From an uncultured Acidobacteriia bacterium (lineage in GTDB: Bacteria; Acidobacteriota; Terriglobia; Bryobacterales; Bryobacteraceae), in assembly GCA_903923395.1 (NCBI GenBank), contig CAIXXM010000088.1, positions 1 to 48,717 of the forward strand: DNA of 48,717 nt. Direction: 5' to 3'. Positions 1-8,154 of the stretch are shown here, piece by piece. Position numbers and translations under genes: made by a program. The stretch's first letter is position 1, and the number at the start of each line of letters is the position of its first letter. The notes below the pieces were generated by a model. It was not told where the DNA came from. It did not search any database and saw only the letters and a program-made list of their open reading frames with translations.

Positions 1-35
1 GCGTGGCTGCGCCGCCGCTTTCAAAGGCCTGAGTT

Positions 36-674
36 TTAGACAATCCCGTCGCGCACTGCAACGCGAACCATTTCGCCCAGCGATTCCACACCCAGCTTTT
101 CCATGATGCTCGCCCGGTGGCTTTCCGCGGTGCGTACGCTCACATTGAGATCGCCAGCCAACTCCTTGTTGCTGCGCCCGGAAGCCAGTGACTTCATGAC
201 CTCCAGTTCTCTTGGCGTCAGCAGATACTGCACAGGAATAAATTCGGGACTTTCCACGGCGTTCGCAGGCCGGTAGGCGTCATCGGAAGCGAAAAACGAC
301 TCGCCCGCCAGCATCCGTTCGACAGAACGCAACAGTTTCGACGGCGCTTCGCTCTTGAGCAGATAGGCGGCCGCACCGGCGCGTTTCAGTTGCCGCATGA
401 CGGGTTCGCCGGCGTGCATGGTCAGGACCAGAACCCGGATTCCCGGCAGCTTTCCGGTCAACTGCTCGGTGACCTGCATCCCGTTCAAGCCCGGCATGGA
501 GAGGTCAAGAATCGCCACCGTGGGACGCAGTTGCAGACCCAGTTCCAAAGCGTCGGAACCGTTGGAGGCCTCCGCAACAATCTCCCAATCGGGGTGCCCG
601 GCAGTCAGAATCGACTTCAATCCCTCGCGGACGAGTTCATGATCATCGGCGATCAGTATCCTTATCGTTTCCAT
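36..674 (-). CDS. NarL/FixJ-type response regulator
   Basis: A two-domain transcriptional regulator of 212 residues. The receiver domain (about 1-120) has the acidic pair D10/D11, phospho-acceptor D57 in the motif LDLSMPG, T85 and K107, so all residues needed for phosphorylation are present. A LuxR-type helix-turn-helix follows (about 148-210; LTPRELEVMKSLASG, then NKELAGDLNVSVRTAESH). It should bind DNA and change transcription when phosphorylated; its targets cannot be read from the sequence. The ATG lies 3 nt after the stop of the upstream sensor gene, so the two are almost certainly one transcript. Unlike its partner, this protein looks fully intact, so it may receive phosphate from another kinase or a small phosphodonor. 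Confidence 0.93.
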   Translation of the reverse strand: METIRILIADDHELVREGLKSILTAGHPDWEIVAEASNGSDALELGLQLRPTVAILDLSMPGLNGMQVTEQLTGKLPGIRVLVLTMHAGEPVMRQLKRAGAAAYLLKSEAPSKLLRSVERMLAGESFFASDDAYRPANAVESPEFIPVQYLLTPRELEVMKSLASGRSNKELAGDLNVSVRTAESHRASIMEKLGVESLGEMVRVAVRDGIV

Positions 675-677
675 TCT

Positions 678-2006
678 TCACCGTCCTTGCATCGGCACAG
701 CTACAGTCACGACAATACCGCCGTTTGCTGCTTCCAAATCCAACCTTCCACCGATATGGCGAAGGCGTTCCCGGATCAGCTGAAATTCCGCGCTGATACT
801 TTCCACATCCTCTGGCTCACGGCGGCGCACAGCGGCAATGGAATCATATCTCAAACTGAGCATGCCATCCAGCACCCGCAAACCGACCGTTTTCGCAGTC
901 TTGTCCATTTGACGTACAGACCGCGCCACGCAGGCCTGCAAAGCGGCGAAGATTAAGGCCTGGCGTTCCTGCGACGGCAGCGTGGAGAGGAGTTCGAAAT
1001 CCAACTCCACACTCATGCCCGCTTCGCGCTGCAAGTGGCCGCCGTACCACTCCAGTGCAGGTATCAAACCAATTTCCTCAAACAGCGGCGGGGCCAGCAG
1101 GTAACTGAGTAGCCGGACATCCCTGCAGCAGCGGTCCAGAAGTTCCATGCTCTGCGAAATGGCCTGCAGCCCGGCCGCAGTCTGCTGGTTTTGCTGCAAA
1201 CGGCTCAAGGAAAACGAGAGAGCGACAAGATCCTGACTCACCGTGTCATGAAGAAAGCGCGACGTGGTGGAGCGTTCCTCCTGAATTTCCTTCAACGCCT
1301 GTTCAGAAAGCGAACGCAGCGCCTGCTCGGCCTTCCGGCTTCCCGTGACGTCCACACCGGTGGAGACTACGAACTGCAGGTCGCCGTGCTCATCCCGTAG
1401 AACCGTTTGCATCCAGGAGATCGTCTTGATGGAACCGTTCTTCGCCCGCCACTCACACTCGCGCTGGAACCGGCTGCTATTCGGGTCCATCGAGCGGTAC
1501 AGGAGTTCCACCTGCTTCTCCGTTTCCGCGGTGCAAAACACGTCCCAGACCGCCGCCCCCAGCACCTCATCGCGCCCGTAACCTGTCAGCGTCTCCGCTG
1601 CTCGGTTGAAGCGAACAAACCGGAAGTCCCGGTCTAAGACCACGAGCAGCGCGCCGGCACTATCGAGAATCGCGGAAAACAAACGGTTCTGGTCGAGTGC
1701 ATCCGGCGAAAGGCGAAAGAGAAGCCAGCGTCCACCGGTGACTGGTATTGATTCCACTTCACCTGCCACAGTCACACCGGGCACGATCGTCAGCAGGCTC
1801 GCGGCACGGCCCTGCGCAGGAACCTCGGAGAATCGAGCACCCAGTTCCTTTTCGGTCGCGACGTTGCCAAACAGTTCCGACGAATACTCGTTTCCATAGG
1901 TCACGAGTCCTTCGCTGGAAAGAAAGGCATAGCCCGCCGTTGAGTGGTCCCAAGCCTCACGCATGCCTTCCAGCAATGCGTCGCCGTTACCCGAACCCTG
2001 TGTCAG
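678..2006 (-). CDS. PAS sensor histidine kinase-like protein with degenerate ATPase domain
   Basis: A NarX/DegS-class (HisKA_3) sensor partner of the adjacent response regulator. Counting from a TTG codon at 1976, a PAS-like N-terminal region is followed by a clear PAS domain (about 98-212) and a dimerisation helix with phospho-acceptor H243 in FLHDTVSQDL. No membrane segment is seen, so it is probably cytosolic. The C-terminal ATPase region keeps only the last motif (IRERLRHIGGRLDLEA): where families carry the N-box Asn it reads LQACVARS, and no DxGxG loop is visible. Start choice: the frame is open above 1976, and a CTG at 2006 lies 5 nt after GGAGG, whereas the TTG at 1976 has no Shine-Dalgarno. 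The CTG is therefore preferred, though uncertain. Autokinase activity is doubtful. Confidence 0.85.
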   Translation of the reverse strand: MTQGSGNGDALLEGMREAWDHSTAGYAFLSSEGLVTYGNEYSSELFGNVATEKELGARFSEVPAQGRAASLLTIVPGVTVAGEVESIPVTGGRWLLFRLSPDALDQNRLFSAILDSAGALLVVLDRDFRFVRFNRAAETLTGYGRDEVLGAAVWDVFCTAETEKQVELLYRSMDPNSSRFQRECEWRAKNGSIKTISWMQTVLRDEHGDLQFVVSTGVDVTGSRKAEQALRSLSEQALKEIQEERSTTSRFLHDTVSQDLVALSFSLSRLQQNQQTAAGLQAISQSMELLDRCCRDVRLLSYLLAPPLFEEIGLIPALEWYGGHLQREAGMSVELDFELLSTLPSQERQALIFAALQACVARSVRQMDKTAKTVGLRVLDGMLSLRYDSIAAVRRREPEDVESISAEFQLIRERLRHIGGRLDLEAANGGIVVTVAVPMQGR

Positions 2007-2080
2007 AACATCCTCCCGTTTGTCTGTTCCTGCTCAGTATAAAGGGTTGAATTCAAACCCATTACAGTAGTAGCAATTTA

Positions 2081-3421
2081 CTATTTCCCAATACAAAAAG
2101 TTGTAAATATTTTCCCGAGAATGTCGTCGGCGGTCGTAGCGCCGCTGATCGCATCCAGTGGAATCAGTGCGCCATAAAGATCCAGCAGGATCATCTCATG
2201 GGGGATCCCCGCGGCTGTCGCCGCGATTGCTTTCCGGAGCATTTGCGCCGTCTCATCCAGCAAATTCCGCTGCCGCAGACTTGTCACAAAACCAGATTCG
2301 GTTCGGTCACCGCCTGGATTTAATGCCCGGAGAACCGCCTGTCTCAGTTCGGCAATTCCCCGTCCGGTCTTTGCCGATACCGCCAAATAGCCTTCTGGAA
2401 CCGCAGCTTCCTCCAAGTCACACTTGTTGGCGACCATCAGCACGCACGCAGTCCCTTCCAAACCCTGCTGCCAAATTGCAGGCTTGTCCAAAGGAATCGA
2501 CGCATCGATTACACCCAAAGTAACATCTGCATCGGCCGCGGCTTCATAAGATCTCTTGATGCCGAGTATTTCTATCCCGTCATCGGTCTGCCGTATCCCT
2601 GCGGTATCCACAAGTTGAACGGGAATACCCTCGAGATCAACGGTCTCAGATACTGTGTCCCGGGTTGTGCCTGGCACCGGAGTAACAATCGCGCGCTCCC
2701 TTCCCAGCAGCGTATTAAACAAACTACTCTTGCCCGCATTGGGAGGACCGGCAATCGCTAATGTAAAACCATCCCGCACAAGCTTCCCCCATGAGAAACT
2801 TTGCGCCAGCTTTTCCACGCCGTCAAGGATTTTTTGTAACCGTTCTGTGATCTCGATCCCAGAAGCAACCGAGACATCGTCTTCGGCAAAATCGATGCCG
2901 GCCTCCAGCAGAGAAATCACATCGACAAGTTGGGATTTCAGCGGTGCGAGGCGGTTTGACAGAGCACCCTGCTTTTGGCTGGCTGCCACCTTGGCTTGAT
3001 ATAACGTGGTCGAATCAATCAGATCCCGCACAGCTTCAGCCTGTGGCAAATCCAGCCGACCATGCATGAAGGCGCGGAAAGTAAACTCACCCGGTTCGGC
3101 CAGTCTTGCGCCGCAGGCCACGGCACGCTCCAATGCGTGCGCCAGAATCACCGGGGAGCCATGGCAGGAAAGTTCCACTACGTCCTGTCCGGTGTAAGAA
3201 CGCGGCGCTTCGTACCAAGTCAGAAGCACTTCGTCGACAACATCTCCGGCCACATCCGTCATCCTACTCAGATAAGCGCAACGCGGGGACAAAAGGGGGC
3301 GTGTACTTACAAACTTTTTCGCAATTTCGAGCGCGCTGGGGCCGGAAATCCGTATGATTCCTACACCACCTCTGCCAGGGGGGGTGGAGACTGCTGCGAT
3401 GGTGTCACCCAGGATGGGCAT
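2081..3421 (-). CDS. mnmE: tRNA modification GTPase MnmE (TrmE)
   Basis: With MnmG it installs the carboxymethylaminomethyl group on the wobble uridine (U34) of certain tRNAs, using GTP and a folate one-carbon unit. The N-terminal folate-binding domain has the signature DTIAAVSTPPGRGGVGIIRI. The helical domain carries an inserted G domain with GPPNAGKSS (G1), TTRDT (G2), DTAG (G3) and NKCD (G4). The chain ends in CIGK, with the family's conserved C-terminal Cys. Length (about 446 residues) is normal. Start: ATG at 3421 is preferred because it precedes the conserved N-terminus; an in-frame TTG at 3430 is possible, and neither has a strong ribosome binding site. It is the last gene of the rpmH-rnpA-yidD-yidC-khpB-mnmE block, 24 nt after khpB or its upstream TTG. 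Confidence 0.96.
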   Translation of the reverse strand: MPILGDTIAAVSTPPGRGGVGIIRISGPSALEIAKKFVSTRPLLSPRCAYLSRMTDVAGDVVDEVLLTWYEAPRSYTGQDVVELSCHGSPVILAHALERAVACGARLAEPGEFTFRAFMHGRLDLPQAEAVRDLIDSTTLYQAKVAASQKQGALSNRLAPLKSQLVDVISLLEAGIDFAEDDVSVASGIEITERLQKILDGVEKLAQSFSWGKLVRDGFTLAIAGPPNAGKSSLFNTLLGRERAIVTPVPGTTRDTVSETVDLEGIPVQLVDTAGIRQTDDGIEILGIKRSYEAAADADVTLGVIDASIPLDKPAIWQQGLEGTACVLMVANKCDLEEAAVPEGYLAVSAKTGRGIAELRQAVLRALNPGGDRTESGFVTSLRQRNLLDETAQMLRKAIAATAAGIPHEMILLDLYGALIPLDAISGATTADDILGKIFTTFCIGK

Positions 3422-3454
3422 GTAACTCAAGACTGACGCAAAGGAATATACAAA

Positions 3455-4015
3455 TTACCGGCGCCGTCCGCCGCGTCTTTCAAAGCGCGCCAGTGCCGCC
3501 GCCGACTCCGGCAAGGAAGGCATACCCGCCGGATACACAATCACACCCCGTTGCGGACCGGACCCGGTGCTCTCACTGCGAACTTCATGTTCATTCCTGA
3601 GCGCAATATGAATCACTCTCCGCTCCCTGCTGTTCATTGGATTGAACCGGAAGGGCGAACCCGTTGCCTTGACCCGCTCCGCCGCCGCCAGGGCGCTCAG
3701 GCGAAGCTCTTCAATCCGCAGGGCACGGTAATCATTCGCGTCAAAGGAAATCCGCGAATGATCATCAGAATGCATACGCAGCATTTCCTGCGTGACCAAC
3801 TCCAAAGACAGCAATAATTCCGCGCGGTTCGCCAGCAGCAGTTCCACGTCTTCGCCGCTGAATTTCACCGTCAGATCAGGAGTTTCGAAATCGGGGTTCG
3901 AAGTATCTCCCGGTTCGATGGTGAATGAAACGTCAAAGCCCGCGCAGGCGAGAAGGTTCCGCAGGAACTCTTCAATCTTGGGGCCAGTTGTGGCTACGGA
4001 GTACTTGGAGCTCAA
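3455..4015 (-). CDS. khpB: KhpB/Jag-like R3H RNA-binding protein
   Basis: Position directly after yidC, and a C-terminal R3H domain with the R-x3-H signature (RRVIH, about residue 133), identify this as the Jag/KhpB family of RNA-binding proteins. The central region (about 50-82) corresponds to the KH domain, but the usual GxxG nucleotide-binding loop is replaced by ANRA in LLLANRAELLLSLELV, so RNA binding may rely on R3H. The N-terminal Jag domain of Firmicutes is absent or very short, and an Arg/Gly-rich tail ends the protein. It starts at a TTG that overlaps the yidC stop (TTGA), with purine-rich sequence just upstream, so translation is probably coupled. Known homologues affect cell division and envelope synthesis; the role here is inferred. 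Confidence 0.82.
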   Translation of the reverse strand: MSSKYSVATTGPKIEEFLRNLLACAGFDVSFTIEPGDTSNPDFETPDLTVKFSGEDVELLLANRAELLLSLELVTQEMLRMHSDDHSRISFDANDYRALRIEELRLSALAAAERVKATGSPFRFNPMNSRERRVIHIALRNEHEVRSESTGSGPQRGVIVYPAGMPSLPESAAALARFERRGGRRR

Positions 4016-5757
4016 AACTTCTTCTTCCCGTCCTTTGCCGTTATTGTTTTCACACCGCCGGGCACTTTGACCGGGGCCGACGTCGCATTAAAGAACCATT
4101 GCTGCAGGATGCCAACCAGGTTACCGGTGAGCCAGTATAATACCAGACCGCTCGATGCACTCCAGAAGAAGAAGCCCCACATCAAAGGCATGAACTGCAT
4201 CATCTTCTGCTGCGCCGGATCGCCACCAGCAGGTGCCGGCGTCATCTTCTGCAGCAGGAAGCCGGTGATCACGAGAATCAAAGGCAGCACACGGATGGAG
4301 AAATGTTCTGGCTGCGAAAGATCCGAAACCCAGAACCACTCGGCGAAGCGAAGCTCGATCGAAACCGTCAACACCTTGTAAAACGCCCACAAAAACGGCA
4401 ACTGGATCAGCAATGGAATGCAGCCGCCCAGCGGATTCACGCCATGCTTCTTGTGGAGATCCATGATCTCCTGCTGCTTCAACTGCGCCTTGGGGTCGCT
4501 CATCCCGACGCCCTTGTACTTCTCATTGATCTTGTTGATTTCCGGCTGCAGCAACTGCATCTTGCGCATCGACTTCAAATTCGCCAGCTTCAACGGGAAC
4601 AGCGCGATGTTGATCGCCAGCGTCAGCAGAATAATCGACCAGCCGTAGTTGTGAATGTACTGGTTGTTGAGCCAGTGGAGCACCAGGAACAAGGGCTTGG
4701 CGATGAAGCCAAACCAGCCCCAGTCCACGATGTCCTCAAGCTTCGGGTTCACGGCATGCAGCGTGGAGATTTCCTTGGAACCAACGTAGACCGCCAGCTG
4801 ATTATGCGCTTCACCACCCGCGGCAACGCCGGGGTAAGCCTCTTCCGCCGTGGCGAAAGGTGTGGGAACAATGTCGTCAAACGTGGTGGTCTGAATCGTG
4901 GTGGAAGCTTTGGGCAGGAAGACGGCAGCGAAGTACTGGTCATCCATACCGGCAAAAGAGAACGCGCCATCGGCAAACTGCGGGCCATCTTTCGCGCTCT
5001 TGGCCGCGGTGCGGATCAGCTTCTTATCCTGCGTGTCGTAGTGGATGGTGGCCTGCTGGCCAGGAGCCTGCGTCACGGCCATGTCGCCGAAGCCGCCGCG
5101 CCATTCGAAGAGGTTGTTGACGCCGCGCCCGTCCTGGGTCACTTCATCGGAGACTTCCATCAACGGTCCGTCATGCTGGAAGGCGAAAGTCTTGCGGGCA
5201 GCGGTGCGGCCGTCTGAAAACTCGCACGTCACGGTCAAGCCGGCAGCGGTTTTGGTGCAATTCCAGAGAACTTTATTGAGATCCCGTCCGGGCTTGGCAC
5301 CACGGAAATCCAGACTGAAGGGGTAGAGACCCAGCTTCTTCGCACCGGCGGTGTTCACCAGTTCGAGCGGTTTGCCCGCGCTGTCCTTGTGTTGCTTCAA
5401 GGTCCAGCTGGTGACAACGGCACCCTGGTTCGAGAAGACGACCTTGTGGACCGGGGTTTCGACCGTAAGGAAGGTCTCGGCCGAAGCGGAAACAACGGTG
5501 GACGGCGTAGCATTCGCCGCAACCGGCGCACCATTCGCCCCAACTGGCGGTGCCTGGGCCGACAATGGCGCTTGCGTGCCGGCCGCCTTGGGCGCTTCCG
5601 TCTTCTTCTGTTCTTCCGGCGCGGCGATGCCGAGCTTCTTGTAAACGAAAGGCGTCGCGACGAGGATCAGGCCCATCAAAATGAAGGCCAAGACCATGCG
5701 GACTTCATTGGAAAGCTCGTTGCCGGTCTTCTTGCTGGGCGGTGTAGGGGAACTCAT
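4012..5757 (-). CDS. yidC: Membrane protein insertase YidC
   Basis: Inserts and folds inner-membrane proteins, alone or with SecYEG. The 581 residues follow the Gram-negative plan: an N-terminal membrane anchor (about 19-41), a Pro/Ala-rich linker, a large periplasmic beta-domain (about 95-335), then the conserved core starting near 350 with GWSIILLTLAIN, the cytosolic hairpin and the signature NPLGGCIPLLIQLP. The hydrophilic-groove arginine of E. coli (R366) aligns with Asn383 here (AINIALFPL). The tail is basic (KDGKKKF). It lies 12 nt after yidD and its stop overlaps the start of khpB, so all are likely cotranscribed. Confidence 0.97.
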   Translation of the reverse strand: MSSPTPPSKKTGNELSNEVRMVLAFILMGLILVATPFVYKKLGIAAPEEQKKTEAPKAAGTQAPLSAQAPPVGANGAPVAANATPSTVVSASAETFLTVETPVHKVVFSNQGAVVTSWTLKQHKDSAGKPLELVNTAGAKKLGLYPFSLDFRGAKPGRDLNKVLWNCTKTAAGLTVTCEFSDGRTAARKTFAFQHDGPLMEVSDEVTQDGRGVNNLFEWRGGFGDMAVTQAPGQQATIHYDTQDKKLIRTAAKSAKDGPQFADGAFSFAGMDDQYFAAVFLPKASTTIQTTTFDDIVPTPFATAEEAYPGVAAGGEAHNQLAVYVGSKEISTLHAVNPKLEDIVDWGWFGFIAKPLFLVLHWLNNQYIHNYGWSIILLTLAINIALFPLKLANLKSMRKMQLLQPEINKINEKYKGVGMSDPKAQLKQQEIMDLHKKHGVNPLGGCIPLLIQLPFLWAFYKVLTVSIELRFAEWFWVSDLSQPEHFSIRVLPLILVITGFLLQKMTPAPAGGDPAQQKMMQFMPLMWGFFFWSASSGLVLYWLTGNLVGILQQWFFNATSAPVKVPGGVKTITAKDGKKKF

Positions 5758-5769
5758 GGAATTATTGAT

Positions 5770-6108
5770 TTAAGAGTGCTGAGGCGGTACCGGATCATTG
5801 CCGCCGGGGTGAAATGGGTGACACCGGCCGAGGCGCTTCAAACCAAGCCAGAGACCGGTAGCGGAGCCATGCACTTCAATCGCCTGGCGCATATACTCCG
5901 AGCAGGTGGGATGGAAGCGGCAGGCAGAAGGCAACATAGGTGAGATTAGACGCTTGTAGAAGACGAGGAGTCCACGGAGAGTTGCGGAGATGGCTGCTTC
6001 GATTCGTGCAAGCGGGTCAACTTCAAGAATAGACGGCGCACCTCGACGCGCAGTTCGTCGAAGCTGCAATCGAGCGTTTTGCGCCGGGGATTGAAGACGA
6101 TGGACCAC
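5770..6108 (-). CDS. yidD: Membrane protein insertion efficiency factor YidD
   Basis: A small membrane-associated protein thought to assist YidC-dependent insertion. The core is diagnostic: [18 protein letters not shown], then TCSEYM, then a Gly-Leu-Lys-Arg stretch and CHPFHPGG. The start is unclear. The only canonical start that includes the core is GTG at 6108, giving 112 residues, about 30 more than the family norm, with a head that merely reads rnpA in another frame. An ATT at 6030 would give 86 residues, close to normal, and has GAGG 10 nt upstream. The gene overlaps rnpA by 85 to 163 nt depending on the start, an overlap known in other bacteria. Confidence 0.88.
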   Translation of the reverse strand: MVHRLQSPAQNARLQLRRTARRGAPSILEVDPLARIEAAISATLRGLLVFYKRLISPMLPSACRFHPTCSEYMRQAIEVHGSATGLWLGLKRLGRCHPFHPGGNDPVPPQHS

Positions 6109-6356
6109 GCCGGATTCAACAACTCCAGTTCCAGGCGCACTGCCTCACGGGTACGCCGGCGAATGCGGTTGCGGACAACAGCTTTGCCGAGAGCACGCGG
6201 AGTAGTGAACCCGATGTGTGGTCCGGGGAATGGAAGTATCTGGTCCGCTGTATAGAACGCAGCAAAAAAGGGACACGTATGACGCGTCCCTTGATCGTAA
6301 ACCCTTCGGAAATCGCTGGATCGGAGAAGGCGGACACTTTTGGGAAAACCAGAGAT
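5946..6356 (-). CDS. rnpA: Ribonuclease P protein component with apparent ATC start
   Basis: Protein subunit of RNase P, which trims the 5' leader of pre-tRNAs. The reading frame gives [13 protein letters not shown] near the N-terminus, a central [17 protein letters not shown] and the RNR signature [16 protein letters not shown], all typical of RnpA. The frame is open from just inside the end of rpmH to 5946, but it has no ATG, GTG or TTG before 6140, which lies after the RNR motif. An ATC at 6356 (encoding ISGFPKS) lies 7 nt after GGAGAGG (6370-6364), ideal spacing, giving 136 residues, normal for the family. I take ATC as the start; a sequencing error is the main alternative. It sits 16 nt after rpmH and overlaps yidD. 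Confidence 0.88.
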   Translation of the reverse strand: MSGFPKSVRLLRSSDFRRVYDQGTRHTCPFFAAFYTADQILPFPGPHIGFTTPRALGKAVVRNRIRRRTREAVRLELELLNPAWSIVFNPRRKTLDCSFDELRVEVRRLFLKLTRLHESKQPSPQLSVDSSSSTSV

Positions 6357-6363
6357 AAGGAAA

Positions 6364-6370
6364 CCTCTCC
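6364..6370 (-). promoter_or_regulatory. Ribosome binding site that sets the rnpA start
   Basis: On the minus strand this reads GGAGAGG, a strong Shine-Dalgarno sequence in the short rpmH-rnpA gap. The ATC at 6356-6354 is exactly 7 nt downstream and no canonical start codon lies in the rnpA frame nearby, so it supports the ATC start. Confidence 0.7.
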
Positions 6371-6372
6371 GG

Positions 6373-6522
6373 TTACCTCTCGTCGCTAACGGTTAGCTTG
6401 TAACGGCCAGCAGCGCGGCGGCGCGAGAGGACTGCACGACCGTCAGCGGTCTTCATGCGGGTCCGAAATCCGTGCGTCTTCGCACGACGGCGGTTATTCG
6501 GTTGAAAAGTACGTTTAGGCAT
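6373..6522 (-). CDS. rpmH: 50S ribosomal protein L34
   Basis: A 49-residue basic protein of the large ribosomal subunit. The sequence begins [19 protein letters not shown] and ends [11 protein letters not shown], a full-length L34. It is the first gene of the rpmH-rnpA-yidD-yidC-khpB-mnmE block. The ATG at 6522 is preceded by only a weak Shine-Dalgarno; a TATACT hexamer at 6544-6539 could be a -10 box but no good -35 accompanies it. In many bacteria dnaA lies next to rpmH on the other side; here the neighbour is a chemotaxis gene, and no consensus DnaA box was seen in the 169-nt gap. Confidence 0.97.
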   Translation of the reverse strand: MPKRTFQPNNRRRAKTHGFRTRMKTADGRAVLSRRRAAGRYKLTVSDER

Positions 6523-6691
6523 TTGTTTCTAAGTTATGAGTATACAACAAGCTGTGTGATTCCTGTTGCCTGTGGTTTCCATCCGGCAGAGGACGTCAGG
6601 AGCAGGGCCAGGCTGGCGGACTTAGTTAGGATTATTACCAGTCGGCCCGGCAAAGAGTATTCCGTTCCCGCAATTCCGCCGATAGACAGTT

Positions 6692-8069
6692 GTGAAAAGC
6701 GGCCCCGTCAGTCTTTCGAAGAAATTCACCCTGGTCTTCATGGTAGTGGCGTTGCTGCAATTGACCGGTGCGGCAACCGTACTATACCGCGCCTCGGCAC
6801 AACGGACCGATGCGGCGGTGATCAACCTTGCGGGCGCGCAAAGGATGCTCACACAGAAAATGGCCAAGGAGTATCTGCTGGTACGTGGAGGTGCGGATGA
6901 TGCGGCCTTGCGCAAGTTGATCGAACGGTTTGACCGTGTGATGACGGGACTGCGGGATGGCGATGCTGAACTGGGCTTGCCTGCGGCGCAAGACGCTGAA
7001 ATCAAGCAGCGGCTTGCCGTGGCTGTCACGGCGTGGCAGGCGCTGCGGCAGGAATGGACCAGCACCGCTGCGGGGGGCGGCGATAGCGGTCAGGTGGCGC
7101 ACACCCTCGCGGCGGCTGAATTGTTGCTGCAACAAATGGACGCAATCGTCAAGCTGATGGAGCAGCAGGCCCGCCAAAAAGTGGAGACTGTCTGCCTGGT
7201 GGAGTACGGGGGTGACGGCGGCCCTGTTGGCACTGATTTTGCTCGCATGGTGGCGCGTGGTTGCTCCGCTCGCGAAGAGGTTGCAATTTCTGGCACACCG
7301 CTTGGAACGGGGATCCGGGGAACTCGCGGCGGTCTCGGAGGTGGTTTCGGTGGCGAGCCAGTCGCTGGCGCATGGTTCGAGTGAGCAGGCGGCTTCATTG
7401 CAGGAGACCTCTTCTTCTTCACACGAAGTAACACATTTAGCGCACCAGAACGCGGAGAACGCGACGTTCGCAGCCGGCGTGATGGCGGAAGTGACAGGCG
7501 ATGTGGAGCAGGCCGGACGGCTGCTTGAGGAAATGCGGAAATCCATGCGGGCAGTGGCAACCGGGACGGACCGGATTGGCGAGATTGCGCAGGCGATCGA
7601 CGGAATCGCGTTCCAGACGCAGATCCTGGCGTTGAATGCCGCGGTTGAGGCGGCGAGGGCCGGGGAAGCGGGAGCGGGTTTTGCCGTGGTGGCCGATGAG
7701 GTACGGAATCTGGCGCAGCGTTCCGCGCAGGCATCGCGCGACACCGAACATATTGTTGCCTCGTCGGTGGTGACTTCACGGGAAGGCAGCACCCGGCTGG
7801 CGGAGGTAACTACGGCGATGGAGCGAATCCTAGGAAGCGCGGCAAGGGTAACGAGATTGGTGGAACAAGTGAGTAAAAGCAGCCAATCGCAGGTTCGCGG
7901 GGTAGATCTGATTGAAGGCTCTTTGAACGTACTCGCGGAAGTGACCCAGAAAACGGCCGGAACGGCCCAGGAGACAGCAGCCGCGAGCCAGCAACTGAGC
8001 GCCCAGGCGCGGATCGCGATGGGCGCGTCACAGGAACTGGCGCGGATGGTGGAAGGCGGCGCGGAGTGA
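6692..8069 (+). pseudogene. Methyl-accepting chemotaxis protein, split by a frameshift
   Basis: Two frames together make one chemoreceptor of about 459 residues. The first frame (GTG at 6692) has a membrane helix (about 10-32) and a PilJ-type sensor segment (NLAGAQRMLTQKMAKEY). The second frame supplies a second membrane helix ([17 protein letters not shown]), then a cytoplasmic signalling domain with the hairpin [20 protein letters not shown]. There is no clear HAMP domain. The switch needs one extra base to be removed. The A5 run at 7176-7180 is the best site, since four As would give QKWRLSAWW leading straight into the helix. It may be a true frameshift mutation, a phase-variable tract or a sequencing error. 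It is divergent from rpmH. Confidence 0.8.
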
Positions 8070-8154
8070 GCTTGCGGGCAGCTCCACAAGGGTTGCGGGA
8101 GCGGCCAGCGGTACAGGAATTCCCGCCGATCCGAAATTACCTCTCCGGTTTGAC

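Noticed and set aside
4303-5217. A 304-residue open frame on the plus strand
   Set aside because: It is antisense to yidC and is biased to Arg, Gln, Leu and Val; no domain is visible.
6523-6691. Replication origin next to rpmH
   Set aside because: No TTATCCACA-like boxes or dnaA gene were seen in or beside the gap.
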